Source of the DNA: Cephalopachus bancanus
Lineage: Eukaryota > Chordata > Mammalia > Primates > Tarsiidae
Direction of reading: 5' to 3'
Length of the DNA stretch: 64,000 bases
Assembly: GCA_027257055.1 (NCBI GenBank)
Contig: JAPVLO010000007.1
Coordinates: 1,426,001 to 1,490,000, forward strand
Below the pieces are notes generated by a model. The model was not told the origin of the DNA and made no database searches. It saw only the letters and a list, made by a program, of their open reading frames with translations. Shown one piece after another: positions 20,732 to 30,694 of this stretch; position 1 is the first letter of the stretch; each line of letters starts with the position of its first letter. Both the position numbers and the translations under genes were made by a program.

Positions 20732-22852
20732 CCTACAGCCAACATTTTGCTCAATGGGCAGAAATTGGAAGCATTCCTCCTGAGAATGGGAACTAGACAA
20801 GGATGCCCACTCTCACCCTCCTGTTCAACATAGTGTTGGAAGACCTAGCCAGAGCAATCAGGCAAGATAAGGAAATCAGGTGTATCCAAATAGAAAAAGA
20901 GGAAGTGAAACTTTCCCTCTTTGTGGACAATATGACTCTATATCTCGAAAACCCTAGGGAGTCTGTCAAAAGCCTCCTCGTACTGATAATTGCCTTTGGT
21001 AAAGTCTTGGAGTACAAAATCAATGTGCAAAAGATAGTTGCATTTCTATACACTGGCAACAAGCAGAGTGTCAAATAAAAAGCACAATTTGATTCAAAAT
21101 AGCCACACACAAAAATGAAATACTTGGCATCCGTCTAACTGGAGAAGTGAAAGACCTTTATAACAAGAACTACAAAATGCTGCTCAAAGAAATCAAGGAT
21201 GACACAAACAAGTGGAAAAACATCCCATGTTCATGGATTAGAAGAATTAGTATTGTTAAGATGTCCATCCTACCCAAGACAATCTACAGATTCAATGCAA
21301 TCATTTTTCTTAGACCTGAAAGTGACAATACAGAAATTCATATGGAAACAAAAAGAGCACAAATAGCCAAATAATCCTCAGCAAAAAGAACAAAGTGGGA
21401 GGCATCACACTTCCAGACTTTAAACTTTACTGCAAGACTATAGTAATTAAAACAGCCTAGTACTGATACAAGAATAAGTACCTTGACCATAGGAACAGGA
21501 CAGAAATTCTTGAAGCAAAAACTTGATCTCTCAATCAATGCATCTTCAACAAAACCACCAATAACAACCACTAAGGAAAGGAAACAATATTTAGCAAATG
21601 GTGCTGGGAAAACTGGCCAACAACATGCAGAAGAATGAAACTGGACCCCAACCTATCACCATATACAGAAACCATCTCTAAATGAACTCTAAATGGATCA
21701 AAGACCTAAACATAAAACCTCAAACTAGAAGAATCCTATAAGAAAATGCAGGAAACACACTTATGTACGTTGGAGTAGGCAACCGATGCTTGACCAAATT
21801 CCCAAAAATGAATGTCATAAAAACTAAGATAGACAAGTGGGACTTCATCAAGATGAAAAGCTTTTGCACAGCAAGAACAACCATCAAGAGAATGGGGAGA
21901 CAACCCACAGAATGGGAAAAAAATATTTGCTTATTATGTATCTAACAAAGGCCTAATATCCAGGATTTACAAGGAACTCAAAAGAGCTTACAGAAACAAA
22001 CAAACTAACTAAAAAAACCCTATTGAGAAATGGGCAAAGGACATGAACAGACACTTTTCAAAAGAAGACATACAAGCAACTAACAGATACATGAAATAAT
22101 GTTCGGCCTCACTAATGCAAATCAAAACCACAGGGAGATACCACGTAACTCCAGTAAGGATGACCATTCTTAATAAATCAAAAAACAACAGATGCTGGTG
22201 TGGGTGTGGAGAAAAGGGAATGCTTCCACACTGATGGTGGGAGTGCAAGTTAGTTCAACCTCTATGGAAAGCAGTGTGGCGATTCCTAAAAGAACTAAAT
22301 TTGACCTTCCGTATGATCCAACATTCCATCTCCTGGGAATATACTCAGAGGAACATAAATCATTCTACAAAAAAGACACCTGCACATGTATGTTCATAGC
22401 AGTACTCTATTCACAATAGCAAAAAACATGGAACAAACTCTACTGTCTATCAAAAGTGGACTGGATAAAAAAATACGGTACATATGCATAATGAAGAATT
22501 ACATAGCCATAAAGAAGAAAAAAATCATGGACTTTGCAGCAAATTGGATGGTGTTGGAGACCATCATACTTAGTGATCTATCACAGAAACAGAGAACTGA
22601 ATACTGCATGTTCTCACTCATAAGTGGGCCCAGAACACTAGTCATATTAGCACAAGGGAGGGATCAGCAGTCACTGGGCGTTGCCAGAGGAGGAAGTGGA
22701 GGACATGTAACAACACAAAGGGTACCTGGTCCTAAACCGGGGAAGTGAGGACCATTTGGAGGCCCAAACTTCAGCTGCATGAAGCCTACTTGTATAGTTA
22801 ATCCTTACTTGTACCCCACATCTCTATAATATAATAAAATATTTTAAAAAAT
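20732..22852 (+). mobile_element. 5'-truncated L1 (ORF2 RT to 3' end)
   Basis: About 2.1 kb of sense L1, bounded by a 14-bp imperfect duplication. It starts in the ORF2 reverse transcriptase, runs through the C-terminal region and ends with 'CCCCACATCTCTATAATATAATAAAATATTTT'. It inserted into a MIR, which resumes at 22867. The 3' end resembles the L1 at 8499-9702, so both belong to one L1 lineage that is not human L1PA. Confidence 0.92.
20790..21375 (+). pseudogene. L1 ORF2 reverse transcriptase fragment, dead
   Basis: Frame from 20803 reads '[20 protein letters not shown]', the RT palm region just before the catalytic loop. The loop itself reads FVDN, whereas the catalytic form is FADD: one active-site aspartate is changed to asparagine. 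A stop at 21076-21078 and frame changes follow; 21147-21374 continues the domain ('[20 protein letters not shown]'). The endonuclease domain is missing through 5' truncation. Confidence 0.85.
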
Positions 22853-22866
22853 AATAGTATAGTTAT

Positions 22867-23075
22867 AACAACTGCCGTTCACTGAACACACCTGTGTCAG
22901 ACACTAGGTGACAGGCTTTATGTATGTATGATTTCACTGACAGTCCAGAAATAAGACCCAACACTATCCCTGTTTTATGAATGAAGATACTAAGATCAGA
23001 GATGTTCAGTATCTTGCGCCAAGAACACAGTAAGTGAGAGAACTGAAACTTGAACTGGCAGCCTCTGGAGCCCAC
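22867..23075 (-). mobile_element. MIR SINE, split on its left by L1
   Basis: 'CACCTGTGTCAGACACTAGGTGACAGGCTTTATG', 'CCCTGTTTTATGAATGAAGATACTAAGATCAGAGATGTTCAGTATCTTGC', 'AAACTTGAACTGGCAGCC'. Confidence 0.8.
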
Positions 23076-23100
23076 ATTCTCAGGAAGCTATGGGGGGTAT

Positions 23101-23293
23101 GTGTGGTAGACACCCTCTCCCCACTCTCCTCCTTCCCTCCCTTACTCCTAGCCTTCTTCCCTCTTCTCCTTTCTCCCTGTCTCCCTCTCTCTTCCTCCCT
23201 CTTTCTCCCCTCTCTCTCTCTCCCTCTGTCTCTGTCTCTCTCTCTCTCCATCTCTGTTTCTGTCTGTCTCTCTCTCCCTCTCTCTCTCTCTCT
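23101..23293. repeat. CT-rich microsatellite tract
   Basis: About 190 bp of CTCC, CTTC and (CT)n. It produces an arginine/glutamate-rich shadow frame on the minus strand, which is not a gene. Confidence 0.9.
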
Positions 23294-23399
23294 GAACCTG
23301 GTGCACAAGTGTCTGTCTTGTCGCCCCTCTCAGTCTGCTGGCGTGGCCTCTGGTCCTTCCAGGCTCCTAGCCATGGCTGCCCGTGGACGCAGCCACCCA

Positions 23400-23890
23400 T
23401 GCCCTTCAGACTTGCCAGGCAATCCCGCCAGGGCTTGCTGCCCACTGGGAGCCCATTAGTCGAGCCATCCTATGGCAGGATTATGCTGCCGCCGCAGTGC
23501 CATCCAGGCCCAGCTGCCGGGCTCGTGTGCAAATTGGTGCTGATTTGATTAGCTTGTTTAGTCCTCGTAGCTGAGGGGAGCCAGCCTCGGCCACCAAATG
23601 ACATTCTGCTGCTTGCAACTCTGTAATCGCTTTTGGAAGGGATATTATGTTAATATATCACACGAGAGCCTCCGATCATGCAGGATGATGGGCGGCCAGG
23701 CCCGGGCCATATGGTGAGTCCGAAGCCCTCCTTTGTAATCCTGCGTAATTGAAATCCTCTGCCTTATTCAAATTCACAAAGTCTTCCATCTGATGGGCAT
23801 GGAGGGCCCCTTGGCAATTTGCTTGCCAATCCTTATGCGGAGGCTATTTGGGTTATGAAGAGTATAGGCGGGGATTCATGCCAGAGAAAC
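23400..23890. promoter_or_regulatory. Candidate conserved developmental enhancer
   Basis: About 490 bp free of repeats, without an open frame, with balanced composition and retained CpGs. Homeodomain-type words are dense: TTTGATTAGC (23544-23553), TGTAATCGC (23622-23630), GTTAATATATCA (23649-23660), CGTAATTGAAA (23744-23754). There is also a TCF/SOX-type CCTTTGT (23729-23735) and an NF1/CCAAT-type TTGCCAAT (23823-23830). The texture matches mammalian conserved non-coding elements beside developmental genes; conservation itself is not visible here. Confidence 0.5.
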
Positions 23891-23969
23891 ATGACCCTTT
23901 TTAGGAACAAAAATCTCTGGCACCTGATTGTTTAAGAAGAAAACAACAACCACGAAAGCAATAATAGCA

Positions 23970-24155
23970 ACTTCTAGTTACTAAGCAGTTCCAAGTTCCA
24001 GGCCCTGAGATACAGGCTTGACAAAAGATAAGATGCTTTAGGGCAAACTGCCAGGCATGTATTGCTCCCATTTGAAAGATGGAGCAACTGAGACTCAGAG
24101 AGAAAAGTGGAAGTGCCCGAACCTCCCCATGTCTGTCTGAACCCAAGTCCTGCTG
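23970..24155 (-). mobile_element. MIR SINE
   Basis: 'TACTAAGCAGTTCCAAGTTCCAGGCCC', 'CCCATTTGAAAGATGGAGCAACTGAGACTCAGAGAG', 'TGTCTGAACCCAAGTCCTGCT'. Confidence 0.8.
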
Positions 24156-24215
24156 GGCTAGACTCAGCTGGGAGGGGTTTTTGAGAATAGCAACAGTCCT
24201 CAGACAGCTACCATG

Positions 24216-24415
24216 TAATGCAGCACTTGGCAAACTTGAGCAAGTGTCAGAAATCCTTGGAGGTCTTTAAGACGTAAATCGCTGGGTCCCACCCTCAGAA
24301 TTACTGCTTCATAGGTTTGGAGGGGAACTCGGGCATCTGCATTTCCAACAAGTTCCCAGGTGTTGCTGCGGCTGCAGGTCCTGGGACCACATTTTGAGAA
24401 CCACTGTTCTAGCAA
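24216..24415 (-). mobile_element. MER5A-like hAT MITE
   Basis: 'CAGCACTTGGCAAACTTGAGCAAGTGTCAGAAATCCTTGGAGG' and 'GGCATCTGCATTTCCAACAAGTTCCCAGGTG..GACCACATTTTGAGAACCACTG'. Confidence 0.85.
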
Positions 24416-24454
24416 ATTCTACTGCAACCTGGTGCTGCCCAAGTGTGAGAGGCA

Positions 24455-24620
24455 GGTATTTTCACTCCCATTTTTCTGATGAGAAGCTGAGGCTTGGCTA
24501 TATGAATTCACTTCCTTAAAGTCTCTTAGCTAGGGCATAGGATGTGAGCGGTGGTGACTGTGTCTACAGCAAGAAGGTCACAGAGCTAGGGCTCAGTCCA
24601 GCCCTTCTGATCTGTCATGC
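24455..24620 (-). mobile_element. MIR SINE
   Basis: 'TATTTTCACTCCCATTTTTCTGATGAGAAGCTGAGGCTTGGC'; 'AAGGTCACAGAGCTAGGGCTCAGTCCAG' may be its tail. Confidence 0.7.
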
Positions 24621-25190
24621 AAAGGGAGGCAGATGTTACCTTTTTATGTTGCCTCTGCCTGACATCTGGAGGGTGTGTCTATGCTTGCTTCTTACAGGTC
24701 ACTCACAGTTTCCTGCAGGCCTTGGCGTGGTCAGCTTGGCTGTGGCCATCGTGGGCTCCTGTTGGGTGGATGTGTGTGGCAGGCCTGCCTGTCCTTCCTG
24801 AGGGCTGACTTGGGTCTTGAAGTCACTCTGTGTTTGCATGCAGGGGCACTGAGCTGGGATAGGCAGCCTGAACCACCAGAACCCAGGGCAGGTGGGGAGC
24901 TGAGCGGCTTGGGGCAGAGTCTGTGGGCTCAGTTCAAGTCCAGGGTGATGCAGACTCTGCAGGGAAGCTGTGATCACTCACTAGAGGCTCCCCCAGACCG
25001 CTCCTTACCTAGCAGTCAAGGTCTGTCCCAGGTGGCTGGTCAGATAATCATTGTTCAACTTCCCCTCCCTTCCCCACTCCCACTCTTGCCTGCCTTCCAC
25101 ATTCCCACCAGGCGAAGGCAAAAAAAAAGCCAGCTCGGGCCTGGAGCCTCTCAACTCTGACTTACAGAAGACACAGTGCTCCCGTCAGTC
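24621..25190. other. Unique G+C-moderate sequence
   Basis: Three overlapping plus-strand frames (24544-25160) exist, the longest 161 codons, but none has a domain or splice signals I can support. An A-run (25121-25129) breaks the only long one. Left as non-coding. Confidence 0.4.
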
Positions 25191-25305
25191 CTGGTTTATA
25201 GGTGCACAAACTGAGACTGGGAGTGGCTCCTGCCAAACGTTGCCCAGCTGGAAAGTGGGACAGAACAAGGATTTGAAAGGGATACAGACCAAGTCCAGGC
25301 TTTGG
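25190..25305 (-). mobile_element. MIR SINE fragment
   Basis: 'TTATAGGTGCACAAACTGAGACTGGG', 'CCCAGCTGGAAAGTGGGACAGAACAAGGATTTGAA'. Confidence 0.6.
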
Positions 25306-25544
25306 CTCCTCTGTCTCCCTCCTCCTTGTCCCTTTCCTTAAGACAGTAACGGGCATTTGTCAGGCCCCTGGAGGAGAAATACTGTTTCAGTGATTCCCAA
25401 GCCTACTTGCCAGTTGAAACATCTTTCATCTCTTTCTTTTTGTTTTATAGTGCAGAGCACCTTGTGGGAATCAAATACTAGAGAACAGAGGACCCCTGAC
25501 TTGTCCCCTGGTCCTCAACACACCATCCTTACAGCTGGGTGCCT

Positions 25545-25660
25545 GTGATGTGCCCACTGGGCTGGAAGCTCTGGAGGGGCAGGGAGGGGACCTGACTACT
25601 GTCTACAGTGCTGTGTCCCCAAGACCAGCACAGGGGTGGACCTGTTGCTCAATGTATTTA
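25545..25660 (+). mobile_element. Possible L2 3' end
   Basis: 'GGGCTGGAAGCTCTGGAGGGGCAGGGAGGGGACCTG' resembles the L2 'TAAGCTCC..GAGGGCAGGGA' block. Confidence 0.4.
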
Positions 25661-25743
25661 TCACTGTGTGACAGCGAGTTCATATGGGATAGAGAAGGAT
25701 TTCTGAAACTTTTCTAACCTGGGTTCCTTTTGCTAAACACAAA
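25661..25743 (+). repeat. Local duplicate, copy 1
   Basis: Matches 27694-27774 in the same orientation (TCACTGTGTG.CAG.GAGTTCA.ATGGGATAGA to CCTTTTGCTAAACACAAA). Confidence 0.85.
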
Positions 25744-26154
25744 TGTATATATGTATTTGTATGTCGGTGGCAAATGCTCATATCTTATAGCTCAAAGTGG
25801 CCCACAAAGCCATCCTCTGCAAGCCTTGCCTGCTGACCTGGAGAAATAAATGCCTGTTCTGCCAGGTGGCTTGGCACACAAGGACATCGGTGGAAGCAAG
25901 GGCCTCAGAGTTCTCAGATCTGAGTCCTATTCGGCCCCTCAGAGCTGGGAGACTATGGGAGAGTTCTTTGTCCTCCCCATGGGCCTCCTTCTTTCCCTCC
26001 CAGGTTTTTGTGCCAGTTCAGGAGGAACGCCAGCCTCTGGGACAGTGGGCCATCCTGTGGAGATGAGTTGCTCTTATGGCCACGTTGGTGAGGGTGAGAA
26101 TTTGGACTAAATGAGGAGAGATGTCACAACCCCTTGGGGAACCCCTAAGTCTGT

Positions 26155-26215
26155 GCTGTCTAAAGTGGTCACCCCTTGCCACATGTGGCTATTTACTTTC
26201 AACTAGTTAGACATT
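26155..26215 (+). mobile_element. hAT MITE, left half
   Basis: 'TGTGCTGTCTAAAGTGGTCACCCCTTGCCACATGTGGCTATT' is one end of a MER3/MER58-like hAT MITE. The other end follows the CT tract and Alu at 26590. Confidence 0.6.
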
Positions 26216-26302
26216 CTTTTTCTTTCTTTCCTCTCTCCCTCCTTCCCTCTTTCTCCTCTTTTTTCTTTCTCTCTCTCTCTCTCTTTTCTCTTTCCTTATT
26301 TC
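26216..26302. repeat. CT-rich tract at Alu tail
   Basis: CTTT, CCTT and (CT)n units abutting the antisense Alu. Confidence 0.85.
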
Positions 26303-26588
26303 CAGTCAAGGTCTCACTATCTCACTATGTTACCCAGGCTGGAGTGGACACAGTCACATCTCACCAAAGCCTTGACCTCCTGGGCTCAGGCAATCCTTCT
26401 GCCTCAGCCTCCCGAGTAGCTGGAACTGCAGGCATGGGCCTCTGTGCCTGGGTAAATTTCTTATTTATTGTAGAGACGAGGTCTCGCTATGTTGTACAGC
26501 CTGGTCTGGAACTCCTAGATTCAAGCAATCCTCCTGCCTAGGCCTCCCAAAGTGCTGGGATTATAGGTGTGAGCCACTGAGCCGGGCC
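26303..26588 (-). mobile_element. AluJ-like element
   Basis: 'AGTCAAGGTCTCACTATCTCACTATG' to 'GAGCCACTGAGCCGGGCC'. A local 'CTCACTAT' duplication sits in the right arm. The element splits a hAT MITE. Confidence 0.9.
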
Positions 26589-26690
26589 TCAACTGTTACA
26601 TTAAATAAAATTAAACAAAGTTCCTCCAGCATAGTAGCCACTTTGCTAATGAATGGGCAGCTACCATGTTGGACAGCTCAGACAGGGACG
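26589..26690 (+). mobile_element. hAT MITE, right half
   Basis: 'AAATAAAATTAAACAAAGTTCCTCCAGCATAGTAGCCAC' and 'GGGCAGCTACCATGTTGGACAGCTCAG' complete the element begun at 26155. Confidence 0.6.
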
Positions 26691-26872
26691 TGTCTACCAC
26701 AGCAGAGACCCCAAAGGGACAGTGCTGAAGAAGTTGTGCCACATTAATTGTTGTAGTGTCCTCTGACATGGCTGGTGACACATAGCCCATTGGCAGTCTT
26801 TTGGTTCTGCTGTGAGGAAAAGGGGGGAACATGCATTTAAAGCTCTCTACTACATGATTTCATGACCTCCTA

Positions 26873-27155
26873 CTTTTTTTTTTAAGTTGGAGTCTCTCTG
26901 TCACCCAGACTGGAGTGCAGTGGCATGATCACAGCCACTGCGGACTTGGTGGCCTCAGTCCTTCTATCTCAGCCTTCCAAGTAGCTGGGACCACAAGTGC
27001 ATACCACCACACCCAACGACATTTTTGTTTTCTTGTAGAGAAGCAGTCTCACCAAGCTGCCCAGGCTGGTCTCAAGCCCCTGGGCTCAGGCAATCATCTT
27101 CCCTTGGCCTCCCAAATTTCTGGGATTACAGGTGTGTGCCACCATGCCTGGCTTA
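26873..27155 (-). mobile_element. Alu (AluJ-derived)
   Basis: T-run, 'AAGTTGGAGTCTCTCTGTCACCCAGACTGG' and 'CCACTGCGGACTTGGTGGCCTCAGTCC', to 'CACCATGCCTGGCTT'. The 'AGTTGGAGTCTC' start matches the lineage-specific type, but the remainder is worn. Confidence 0.88.
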
Positions 27156-27693
27156 CTATTTTTTAAGAAACAGATACTCAGAAGACTTGAAGAGTTGACT
27201 GAAACAAGCTAGGCATCCTCTCTCCCACCTTATTCTATCACTTGCTCCATAAACCTTTTTGAGTACCTGAGAGCAGCCTGGACCCCAGAACAGCTCAGGT
27301 CAGCGTCACAATGTCCCACAGTGTTGGTGATATCCAGATGAATGAGACTTTTACACTACTTCCTGGACTGGCATCTCTGGCTTCTGGACCGCATCAAGAT
27401 CACAAGTTCATCTCTCTCCTAGAGCACTGGCCTGCCACATCTCACCGCCATAAAGGAGGAGGGTGACCCACTGACCAGCTGACTCTCCCTGTGAGTTTCC
27501 ATCTCCCAAGGAACACCCTGGTGTCCACTAGCACTCTCTGCGCCATCCTGTTAGCAACAATGGCCATTGTGTTTGTGTGTCTACCTGGGGCTCAAATTCT
27601 GCCCCTGCAACTCATCAGCTGTGTGACATAAGCATGTGATATCGGCTTGAGCCTTTGTTGATGCTTCTGGAAAGCAGGCATCTGTGACCTCGC
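27156..27693. other. Unique sequence
   Basis: No repeat, exon or RNA recognised. Confidence 0.4.
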
Positions 27694-27774
27694 TCACTGT
27701 GTGGCAGTGAGTTCACATGGGATAGAAACGAGTTTCTCAAACTTTTCTCACTGAGGCCTTTTGCTAAACACAAA
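27694..27774 (+). repeat. Local duplicate, copy 2
   Basis: See 25661-25743; the two start points are 2033 bp apart. Confidence 0.85.
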
Positions 27775-28224
27775 CATCCCTGCCTTTCTTCTCAGAGCCT
27801 CACCTCTCCAAGTCCCGATGACAAGTATCTATGCATATCCACCAGCCAAGAACACTTCGTCCATTTTTACCACAATTTGTGTTATGATATGAAAGGTGTT
27901 TTGTTTTCTAAAAATATACAGCGATGTTATCCCGCTGGCTCTGTTGTTCCAAACTCTATCTCCTCTCCTCATCTTTCCCGTCAGGATCTGGTACACCTGT
28001 CAAAGATGAGCCCACGTTGCAGATGTAACAGGCAGGCAGTGCCTGGCTATGGGCAGACGTGACAGACACACACTAGACAGTGGATTTCTTCCATGCAGCA
28101 GAAACAGGACCTGCAGGCAGACCCTGCAGCCTTGACTGGATGAAGGTTAACCAGAGCCTTGTTACCAGGAGCTCCTCTGCAGACCCCCGAGTAGATCAGG
28201 CCTCACTTACAGCCTCACATAGTT

Positions 28225-28860
28225 TTCTTCACTTTCCTTAAAATAGACTTTAGTTTTTGGAGCAATGTTAGGTTCACAGAAAGATTGCTCAAAAAATGCA
28301 GAAAGTTCCAGTCTATTCCTCCCTCACTCTCCCAGTTACCCTATCACTAACACCGGAGTGGTACATTTGTCACAACGGGTGAACCCAATGGGTACACCCA
28401 ATGAGTACATTATGTATGTATGTATGTATGTATGTATGTATGTATGTATGTATGTATTGAGTTGGAATCTCACTCTGTCGCCCAGGCTGAAGTACCATGG
28501 CACACTCATGGCCACTCCAGCCCTGACCTGCTGGGATCTGGCGATCCTTCCGCCTCAGCCTTCCAAGTAGCCAGAACTACAGGTGTGCACTACCACGTCT
28601 GGCTGACTTTTGATTTATGGTAGAGATGAGGTCTTGCCAACCCGCAGGCTCAGGTAATCCACTCGCCTCAGCCTCCCAAAGTACTGAGAGTAGAGACCGA
28701 GTCACCGAGCCTGGCCAAGGTACATTATTATGAGCTGGTGCCCAGAGTTGACATCAGGGTTCACTCTGTGTGTTATGCAGCTTCATGCGTTTTGACAAAC
28801 ATGCTGTATCCACACCTGCCATTATAGTCTCCCACCAAATAGTCTGACTGCCCCATGCTC
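28225..28860 (-). mobile_element. Old L1M-type fragment split by Alu
   Basis: 'AGACTTTAGTTTTTGGAGCAATGTTAGGTTCACAGAAAGATTG', 'CACCGGAGTGGTACATTTGTCACAA', and after the Alu 'GACATCAGGGTTCACTCTGTGTGTTATGCAG..CATGCGTTTTGACAAAC'. Antisense wording of an old L1 3' region. Confidence 0.65.
28414..28719 (-). mobile_element. Lineage-specific Alu with (TATG)n tail
   Basis: The duplication GTACATTAT (28405-28413 and 28720-28728) encloses a 44-bp (TATG)n run at 28414-28457 and an antisense Alu from GAGTTGGAATCTCACTCTGT to 'GTCACCGAGCCTGGCC'. It has the 'TTGATTTATGGTAGAGATGAGGTCT' linker of the local type. The A-tail has been wholly replaced by a tetranucleotide repeat. Confidence 0.9.
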
Positions 28861-28864
28861 CACT

Positions 28865-29118
28865 TACCACCCTCTTCTTCTACCTTAGGCCTAATTTTCT
28901 TCACTGTTTCTTCCAAGTGCTCATTGCAGTTGTGATGATGAAATTGTGGGGTTACTCGATTAAAGTCTCCCCCACCACGGGACTGTAAGCAACTTTATGC
29001 TGGCAACCACCATCCTGGACTTTCTCAACCCTGTTTCCTGGGGTTTATCACAATGAGTGACATATGTTGGTACCTGGAAACACCTTGTTGAACAAACGAA
29101 TGAATGAATGAGAAGTGA
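28865..29118 (+). mobile_element. L2 LINE 3' end
   Basis: 'GGGACTGTAAGC', '..TTGGTACCTGGAAACACCTTGTTGAACAAACGAATGAATGAATGAGAAG' is the degenerate L2 tail. Confidence 0.55.
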
Positions 29119-30690
29119 AGTGGAGGGAATGAAGGAGGCTGGTGAGAGGTGGTGTCAGGGTGCCAGGAGGAAGTCCCGCCCAGGAGCCTTCCTGTTAGGA
29201 CAATGAAACAACAAAGCTAAACCGGTCCCTGTCACAGTGACTGGCAACCTGTGTTGAGGGTTATTCTGGAGGTGGGTGGTGTGGCTCCACCTTGCCCCAT
29301 CAGGATGACAAGGACAGGAGCAGGGAATTGATGTCACCGGAGCCAGGCCCTGAGACGGCACGACAGGGCTCAATTCATCACTGTCTTAGCTGTCGTGACT
29401 TTTGGAGTCACCTCCAGATTTCTTGGCTCAGTAAATGATTAAGCAGTTAAATAAAGACAGGCTCATTAAGGAAGCATGCTTCCCTGCGTATCTGCCCCAG
29501 TTACTCCTAAATTTAATCTGTTCACGAGCCAATTTCCAGGACAAACACGTACTGGCTTTTTTCTCTCCAGAGCCGTAACCTTGAAGACATCCATTGGCCT
29601 GGCTGGTCCTGATGTCCCTCTCCCACATCCTCTGACACCAGACAGAGGGGCTCCTTCCCCACGCCCAGCAGATCCCGTGGGCCACTTGAAAGGGGGCAGG
29701 GCACTCGTGGGGACTTTGTGCCAGCAGGCAGGGCTGGGCCCATGAAAGCGCCCTTTCTTTCTTTGTCACACGACTGCTCCTGGCCACGGGGTGCTCTGGG
29801 GCATAATCGGATTGAGTTTCCTTGGCCAACAGGTTGGCTTTGTTCTCTTGTCCAGACTTTCATCCGCTTGGCTCCTGAGTTGCTGCTTGACTGCTCTCTG
29901 ACCTGGATTCACTGAGGACACATCAGGCCTTTGCCATGGGGTTCAGGGGGGTGGTCAGAGCCACCGGCTGGCTGAGGGCGGGGTGGGCCTGATGGGGAGG
30001 ATGCAGCAAGGGGCCAGGCCAGCCCACGCAGCATCTTCTGATGTCAAATAGCCCGGGCCCTGAGCCCTCTTGCCCTTGGAGGGTGAGGACATGTACCTCC
30101 CCTGGGCTTCCGGCATAGGCGTGACTGAGTAAAAACCTCCCGAGGCTGCAGCATTTTTAGTCAGTCGGACAAGAAGGGACCCTCCCACTCATCTCCCAGG
30201 GCTCTGCCATCCCTCTGAGCAGTCCTGGCTCAACATCCATATTCCTTATGTTGGTCTCAGGGCTTCTATGTGTGGTGGAAGGAAGTTGTGTTGGTTAAAA
30301 TTACCAGTTTGAAATCCCTTTTCCCTGAATGCTGAGAAAGTGCCATTCAAGGGAGAGTTCCTGTTTGTCTAGTTAGCTTCTGAGTGAAGACTCAGGTCTT
30401 ATTCAACAAGGAAGAGCCACCCACGTGTTCTGCCTTGAATTTTCAGAGGGGAGGTCAGGGCTCCGATAGCTTCTTCCATTCCTGGGCACAGATGGGGCCT
30501 GCTTGTACTTGGAACTTGGGTCTGTAGTCCTGCTCACAATCACACATCTCCCTCCCCTGCCAACTGCCCCTGGTGTCTTGTCTGCGATGTCCCCTTCCTG
30601 GGTATGAATGCGGCTTCCATGGCTACAGGTTGGGGATCACGGTCCTCCCTGAACCAGTCCCAGGGTCCAACCTCTCTGGGATGCTAGCAT
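29119..30690. other. Unique sequence, 1.6 kb
   Basis: No repeat that I can name. 29390-29560 is enhancer-like (entry below). Overlapping frames on both strands at 29430-29920 lack domains. Confidence 0.45.
29390..29560. promoter_or_regulatory. Possible conserved non-coding element
   Basis: AT-rich homeobox-type words in otherwise G+C-moderate DNA: AAATGATTAAGCAGTTAAAT (29432-29451), TCATTAAGG (29463-29471), AAATTTAATCTG (29509-29520), plus palindromic GAAGCATGCTTC (29471-29482). Confidence 0.35.
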
Positions 30691-30694
30691 TGTT

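Noticed and set aside
23006..23548. Frames rich in Arg-Glu (minus) and Ser-Leu-Pro (plus)
   Set aside because: Produced by the CT-rich tract at 23101-23293; no domain outside it.
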